Of a stretch of DNA of 64,000 bases, positions 63,529 to 64,000 are shown in pieces. Positions within the stretch are counted from its first letter, which is position 1. Every line of letters begins with the position of its first letter. Both the position numbers and the translations under genes were made by a program. The notes under the pieces are model-generated. The model made no database searches and was not told where the DNA came from. It saw only the letters and a program-made list of their open reading frames with translations. The stretch lies in NCBI RefSeq assembly GCF_900177685.1, contig NZ_FXAY01000004.1, positions 62,001-126,000 on the forward strand, in the 5' to 3' direction. This stretch comes from Agreia pratensis (GTDB lineage: Bacteria; Actinomycetota; Actinomycetes; Actinomycetales; Microbacteriaceae).

Positions 63529-64000
63529 TCATTTCTCTTCTCTGTTGGTGAAGGACACGGCGTCGTCGCCGTGCGGTTCTTCGGGGGTTTCGGCGGGTGG
63601 AGCGACGATCGGAGCGTCGGCGCGGGAGGCGCGGCGCCGGCTTGCGAGCGAGGCGATGGTGATGGCGGCGACCAGGGTGAGTCCGTTGAAGAGGGGCTCG
63701 AGGAAGAACTGGCCGGGGATGAGCTGCTGCAGGCCCGAGATGCCGATCGTGGCGATGACGACACCGAGAATCGTTCCGAGCGCGTTGACGCGGCCCGGCT
63801 TGATAGTCGTCGAACCGAGGAAGGCGGCAGTCAGGGCGGGCAGAAGGTATTCCGGGCCGATATTGGCCTGAGCGACACCCGCCTGCTTCGATGCGAGCAG
63901 CACGCCGGCCACGGCGGTCAGCACACCGGAGGCAACCATGGCGGAGACGACATAGCGACGGCGGTTGACGCCGGTGAGTTCCGCCGCCCGGGGGTTCGCT
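63529..64000 (-). CDS. ABC transporter permease, RbsC type (partial; 5' end beyond window)
   Basis: The C-terminal 157 residues are visible. The frame continues to the window edge with ANPRAAELTGVNRRR, a cytoplasmic loop typical of RbsC-like permeases that contact the ATPase. GVAQANIGPEYLLPALTAAFLG and GTILGVVIATIGISGLQQL are standard. A hydrophilic C-terminal tail of about 35 residues follows the last helix. An internal Met at 63939 is not the start. The ATPase gene is presumably further along. Confidence 0.88.
   Translation of the reverse strand, partial: ANPRAAELTGVNRRRYVVSAMVASGVLTAVAGVLLASKQAGVAQANIGPEYLLPALTAAFLGSTTIKPGRVNALGTILGVVIATIGISGLQQLIPGQFFLEPLFNGLTLVAAITIASLASRRRASRADAPIVAPPAETPEEPHGDDAVSFTNREEK

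Overview
This is high-GC (well above 60% by eye, not computed) DNA from an actinobacterium, most likely a member of the Microbacteriaceae. The reasons are the frequent GTG and TTG starts, the 'ggatgc' bias, actinobacterial families (mycoredoxin, actinobacterial Pmt, DUF222/HNH, DUF1906, stand-alone 5'-3' exonuclease) and an intergenic palindrome of the GGTCGAGTAG...GTATCGAGACC type. It reads as ordinary chromosome with accessory catabolic islands. I see no prophage, plasmid backbone, CRISPR array or insertion sequence.

Layout. 1-1350: Gdx-type SMR exporter, small membrane protein, GNAT. 1369-4503 (minus): overlapping operon gtrA-like, protein O-mannosyltransferase, YeiH-like membrane protein. 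4579-16702 (mostly plus): housekeeping block rsmI, metG, tatD, rsmA, nucleoside hydrolase, ispE, hydrolase, apt (minus), M20 peptidase, ABC-F, argG. 16699-28992: MarR/epoxide-hydrolase-like pair, secreted protein, second MarR, tRNA-Gln, DUF1266 plus membrane protein, Tat-exported DUF1906 protein, exonuclease, MDR/TetR pair, IclR/hutH pair. 29002-34591 (minus): GntR-cardiolipin synthase and TetR-MMPL units.

34798-40849 is a tight six-gene catabolic operon: MFS permease, DhaK-DhaL kinase, RpiB-type isomerase, TPI-type isomerase, TIM-barrel enzyme and a 6PGDH-like oxidoreductase. The gene content fits a D-apionate to 3-oxo-isoapionate to L-erythrulose to D-erythrose 4-phosphate route. It ends in a strong terminator and is followed by an iron-box-controlled siderophore-interacting protein gene.

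41787-44881: two LysM lipoproteins flank a DUF222/HNH gene and a tandem-repeat patch. 44996-47711: glmU, prs, mycoredoxin. 48211-52575: amidohydrolase and a polar-amino-acid ABC transporter, ending at a bidirectional terminator shared with gnd.

54137-64000 is a second catabolic island. It holds a HIBADH-type dehydrogenase, D-2-hydroxyacid dehydrogenase, IclR regulator, MHS-type permease, IdnO-like SDR, FAH-family protein and IdnD-like MDR on one side, and a ribose-type ABC transporter plus a TIM-barrel isomerase on the other. Recurring TGAAC/GTTCA half-sites lie before two of its transcription units. Its enzymes could turn L-idonate or ketogluconates into gluconate, with gnd next door, but the FAH protein leaves other sugar-acid routes open.
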